From the NCBI GenBank assembly GCA_025210735.1, contig JAOARD010000069.1:1-64000 (forward strand): 64,000 nucleotides of DNA, given 5' to 3'. Below are positions 61,548 to 64,000 of the stretch, piece after piece. The position numbers and the translations under genes were made by a program. The notes beneath the pieces were generated by a model that saw only the letters and a list, made by a program, of their open reading frames with translations, did no database searches and was not told the DNA's origin. This DNA is from Bacteroidales bacterium (GTDB lineage Bacteria; Bacteroidota; Bacteroidia; Bacteroidales; UBA6680). Numbering within the stretch: the stretch's first letter is position 1; every line of letters starts with the position of its first letter.

Positions 61548-62162
61548 CTATTTATTATAAATAATGTTTATATTCTCTTCTGTATGTTCTGTGTTGCCTT
61601 GTTGCTCTACCAAATAGATAAAGGCTTCGTACCCTTCTTCTGAGTATTCTACCCATCCTGTTAAACAGGCTTTTATCTTTTCGGTATTAATTAGCGAATT
61701 TACATAATTGCTTATAAATATACTATCAAATTTTTCATTTAAGAAGAAAGCATTTTCGCCCTGAAACTTGTGACGTATAGATATTTCGCCAATCATTATA
61801 TTTGGTAATGTGTATACAAATATTGCCGGACTCGGAAAGTAGTTATCGTTATCCTGAATTGTATCCTGAAATTCGCTATCGGTTACAAGTGTTGAGCTTG
61901 AGTTTGATAGAACAATACCAATATCGCTATTGCTGTATTTGCTTTTCAGATCCATATCTTTTAGCATAAGTTCAGCGGCAATAAATCCCAGTTTACTGAT
62001 ATCGTCCATTTTAAAGAACTTAGCATAACCGGGTTTTATACTTCTGTATATCTCTTTAACAACAGATTTAAGATCATTAGCTTCTGATCTGAACACCTCA
62101 CTGTTGTTAACAATAGCTGTCCCGTTTTTTATTTTACAATATGATGATATATAGTTCTTCAT
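61548..62162 (-). CDS. Half-length ketosynthase-like protein
   Basis: 204 aa, about half the length of a KS. The sequence has a thiolase-like N-terminal part: ISKLGFIAAELMLKDMDL, DIGIVLSNSSSTLVTDSEFQDTI and FPSPAIFVYTLPNIMIGEISIRHKFQGENAFFL. At the nucleophile position there is no Cys. Similar short Cys-less proteins occur in flexirubin and aryl-polyene clusters. It may be a structural partner or chain-length element. Not an obvious frameshift product: it has its own start and stop and neighbours at 12 and 28 bp. Confidence 0.72.
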   Translation of the reverse strand: MKNYISSYCKIKNGTAIVNNSEVFRSEANDLKSVVKEIYRSIKPGYAKFFKMDDISKLGFIAAELMLKDMDLKSKYSNSDIGIVLSNSSSTLVTDSEFQDTIQDNDNYFPSPAIFVYTLPNIMIGEISIRHKFQGENAFFLNEKFDSIFISNYVNSLINTEKIKACLTGWVEYSEEGYEAFIYLVEQQGNTEHTEENINIIYNK

Positions 62163-62189
62163 TATATTATTGTTTCTGTTGCGTTAATA

Positions 62190-63341
62190 CTATTTGTCGA
62201 GTTTCTTTAATATTAATGCTGCATTGCATCCTCCAAATCCCGATGCCAATTTCAGAGCATTTTTAACTTCTCTGTTCTCTGTTTCAGTAATAACATTAAT
62301 ATTTTTAGATACACCGTGTGTAGAGTATCCAAGTGTTTTAAATAGTATATTGTTACGCATTGTATGTGCCATTGCAATGGTCTCTATTAATCCGGCTGCA
62401 CCCAGTGTATGTCCCCAGTATCCTTTCAGACTGTTTACCGGAACATGCTCCATCTCTACCCTGCTAATTGCAATAGATTCCATCTCGTCGTTGTATGGAG
62501 TTGCAGTTCCGTGTGCTGATATATAGTCTATCTCGTTTGGTTTCAGACCACTCTCTTTTAGCGCTTTGTTTATTGCAATAAATGATCCCTCTCCTGTTCT
62601 TGACGGACCAGATATGTGGTTAGCATCGTTTGCTGTTGCTCCTCCGGCATAAACAATGTTGTTGTTATCAGAAGGTTTGTTGGTAAGAATAAGTGTTCCG
62701 CATGCTTCGCCAAGTGTAAGTCCTACTCTGTCTGCATCAAAAGGTTTGCATGGTTCCTGACTAACAGATTTAAACGATTGAAATCCGCTTACCACAAATT
62801 TAGATACTATATCAGTACCAATAATAACAACATTATCAAACTGTTTTGTATTTATAAGATCGGCACCAATATTAATAGCCATAACACCCGATATACATGC
62901 GTTTGATACAACAACAGGTCTGTTTGGGTTGTTAAAGTGCTTTGCAATTGTTTCAGCAAGCGACCATAATAATACCCTCTCTTTAGGATATTTGTCAGAT
63001 ATATTTTTATCAAGCAGATCGATATTACCCTTTGTTGTAGATAATACAATTGCAGTTTTTTCTGATTTTATATCAGCAACAGAGTTTTTTAGTGCATCGT
63101 TAACTGATAGTATAATAATCTTCTCAAGTAGTGTATACTCATCAGATAGATTAGCCTCCTCGATTTTCTCAAAAAGAGTATCGCGGTTAATCATTGATAC
63201 AGGAAACTTTTCTGCAAAGAACTCTTTGTTATCAAGCAGTGTAACTCCTCCTTCTGCTTTAGAAAGTTTGTTAATATTCTCGCTGGTTGTATATCCTAAC
63301 GACGAAATTATATTATCTGATTCCAGGTAAACGTAACTCAT
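62190..63341 (-). CDS. Beta-ketoacyl-ACP synthase (second intact KS)
   Basis: 383 aa. Catalytic residues are visible: VVSNACISGVMAI (Cys), YISAHGTATPYND (His), NSLKGYWGHTLGAAGLIE (Lys, His). It differs from the other KS in TACSSS versus NACISG, which suggests a separate substrate or chain length. In aryl-polyene systems two KS types act together, one for initiation and one for elongation. Confidence 0.93.
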   Translation of the reverse strand: MSYVYLESDNIISSLGYTTSENINKLSKAEGGVTLLDNKEFFAEKFPVSMINRDTLFEKIEEANLSDEYTLLEKIIILSVNDALKNSVADIKSEKTAIVLSTTKGNIDLLDKNISDKYPKERVLLWSLAETIAKHFNNPNRPVVVSNACISGVMAINIGADLINTKQFDNVVIIGTDIVSKFVVSGFQSFKSVSQEPCKPFDADRVGLTLGEACGTLILTNKPSDNNNIVYAGGATANDANHISGPSRTGEGSFIAINKALKESGLKPNEIDYISAHGTATPYNDEMESIAISRVEMEHVPVNSLKGYWGHTLGAAGLIETIAMAHTMRNNILFKTLGYSTHGVSKNINVITETENREVKNALKLASGFGGCNAALILKKLDK

Positions 63342-63380
63342 CTGTCTGTTTTTATTCTTTAATATCTCCTTAGTAAGTTA

Positions 63381-63806
63381 TTAATCAATTAACCCTACGC
63401 TTTTTTTCCAGTCTAGATAGAACTGTGGCGGATAGAGCAGAAGTTCGTGATTAAGGTTTACAAAAACCTGAACACTGCGTCCTGTTGCGGCAATTTTATT
63501 ATCAGATGATCGTCTTATCACATATGATAACTCTATCTTGGCTGTCTCTGTATTGTGAAATGTTGTTTCAACAATAACCTTTTCGCCGTACTCTACCTTG
63601 TTTTTGTAATCAACCTCTATCTTAACAATTGGTGTCATGGTCTCGTTTCTGTACACATCAAGGTAACCTAAACCATGCTTTTGTCCAAAGCTCTCACGGC
63701 CATCTTCCATGAACTTAACATAATTACCATGCCATACAATATGCATAGAGTCAACCTCATTGAATCGTACTGTAACTTCTGTTTTATCGGTTAATTTTTT
63801 GCTCAC
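63381..63806 (-). CDS. Acyl-CoA/ACP thioesterase (4-hydroxybenzoyl-CoA thioesterase type)
   Basis: 141 aa from GTG 63806. A longer in-frame version (to 63869) would run through the end of the upstream permease gene, whose stop is at 63811-63813, so the GTG start is preferred. Hotdog fold with VTVRFNEVDSMHIVWHGNYVKFMEDGRESF, the motif of the family (Asp in place of catalytic Glu/Asp), and RSVQVFVNLNHELLLYPP. It probably releases or transfers the acyl chain. Confidence 0.85.
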   Translation of the reverse strand: MSKKLTDKTEVTVRFNEVDSMHIVWHGNYVKFMEDGRESFGQKHGLGYLDVYRNETMTPIVKIEVDYKNKVEYGEKVIVETTFHNTETAKIELSYVIRRSSDNKIAATGRSVQVFVNLNHELLLYPPQFYLDWKKSVGLID

Positions 63807-63810
63807 TATA

Positions 63811-64000
63811 TTATGAAATACTTCTGTTAAACTTATTATAAAAATATGATACACCAATAGATACAACACAGAATATCATAAGCTTAATTACATAAGGCAT
63901 TATCTCTAATGTTCCGCTGTCTCTAAGGAATATATCGTAAAATCCGTTCAGAGCCCAGTTAAGGGGTGACAGAATACTTATTTGTTGCATTATTTCAGGC
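63811..64000 (-). CDS. ABC-2-type transporter permease, C-terminal fragment (cut by window edge)
   Basis: The minus-strand frame ending at TAA 63811-63813 is open to the right edge. It encodes PEIMQQISILSPLNWALNG, YDIFLRDSGTLEIMPYVIK, and a last helix LMIFCVVSIGVSYF, ending NKFNRSIS. SPLNWALNGFYDIFLR before a final membrane helix is typical of ABC-2 permeases. Only the last 62 residues are visible; the 5' part lies outside. ABC-2 exporters occur in flexirubin-type clusters. Confidence 0.8.
   Translation of the reverse strand, partial: PEIMQQISILSPLNWALNGFYDIFLRDSGTLEIMPYVIKLMIFCVVSIGVSYFYNKFNRSIS

Noticed and set aside
1..64000. CRISPR arrays, tRNA or rRNA genes, intact insertion sequences
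   Set aside because: No regularly spaced short repeats, cloverleaf-type sequences, rRNA segments or transposase frames were seen.

Overview
The window looks like chromosomal DNA of an AT-rich Bacteroidota, probably a Bacteroidales-type or related environmental lineage. The evidence is TonB-dependent receptors with an N-terminal carboxypeptidase-regulatory-like domain, a GldA-type ABC ATPase, PKD-domain lipoproteins, a flexirubin/aryl-polyene-type ketosynthase cluster, a SAM-II-like riboswitch before metK, and several TAnnTTTG -7 promoter elements. No rRNA, tRNA, CRISPR array or intact insertion sequence was seen.

Layout. (1) 1-360: a copy of a dispersed ~147-bp repeat and a terminator. (2) 361-6551, minus strand: a seven-gene operon encoding a Tat-exported molybdopterin oxidoreductase, a four-cluster Fe-S subunit, an NrfD/PsrC membrane subunit, two YeeE/YedE sulfur-transport half proteins and two membrane-anchored rhodaneses with matching Lys/Arg-rich, GGC-ending tails. 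(3) 6857-8125: an SO_0444-type metal permease with an HMA domain. (4) 8245-10520: a PaeR7I/XhoI-type restriction-modification pair. (5) 10635-17707: a GIN-domain exported protein, then a tandemly duplicated cassette of a His-rich two-helix membrane protein plus a TonB-dependent receptor. (6) 17759-18199: a degenerate peptide deformylase. (7) 18200-20445: 2.2 kb of very AT-rich non-coding DNA rich in TATCAACA motifs. (8) 20446-27930: nadA, ruvB, a PKD lipoprotein, a sensor kinase, ribE, a PNPOx-like protein and an extended SDR, followed by a VanZ-like protein. (9) 28274-48849, minus strand: a 17-gene Wzx/Wzy-type capsule or exopolysaccharide operon running from Wza/Wzc through epimerase, flippase, pyruvyl transferase, glycosyltransferases, two ATP-grasp enzymes, an asparagine-synthase-like enzyme and CapA to a phosphoglycosyl transferase, deacetylases and a formyltransferase. 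(10) 48958-52805: metK with its riboswitch, gldA, a DUF2461 gene and ispD. (11) 52806-56136: a tandem array of the dispersed repeat, an unknown coiled-coil protein, and an AAA15 ATPase plus RloB pair resembling AbiL-type phage defence. (12) 56420-64000, minus strand: a polyene-type fatty-acid-like cluster (ABC-2 permease fragment, thioesterase, several ketosynthases, ACP, deacetylase, LolA-like carrier, hotdog dehydratase) running off the right edge.

How the parts work together: the operon at 361-6551 looks like a periplasmic sulfur-compound reductase linked to sulfur import, with the twin rhodaneses as likely tethered sulfane-sulfur carriers. The capsule operon holds the export machinery, the priming transferase and several amide-bond-type enzymes, which suggests a polymer modified with pyruvate and possibly amino acids or amides. 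The right-hand cluster should make a polyene-type acyl chain on an ACP and move it toward the outer membrane.

The most notable items are the paired GGC-tailed rhodaneses (one lacking the catalytic Cys), the 95%-identical intergenic repeat found in inverted orientation at both ends of the window, the duplicated His-rich protein/receptor cassette, the AT-rich motif-dense region, the shared leader in front of two unrelated genes, and the SAM-II leader with a duplicated helix strand.
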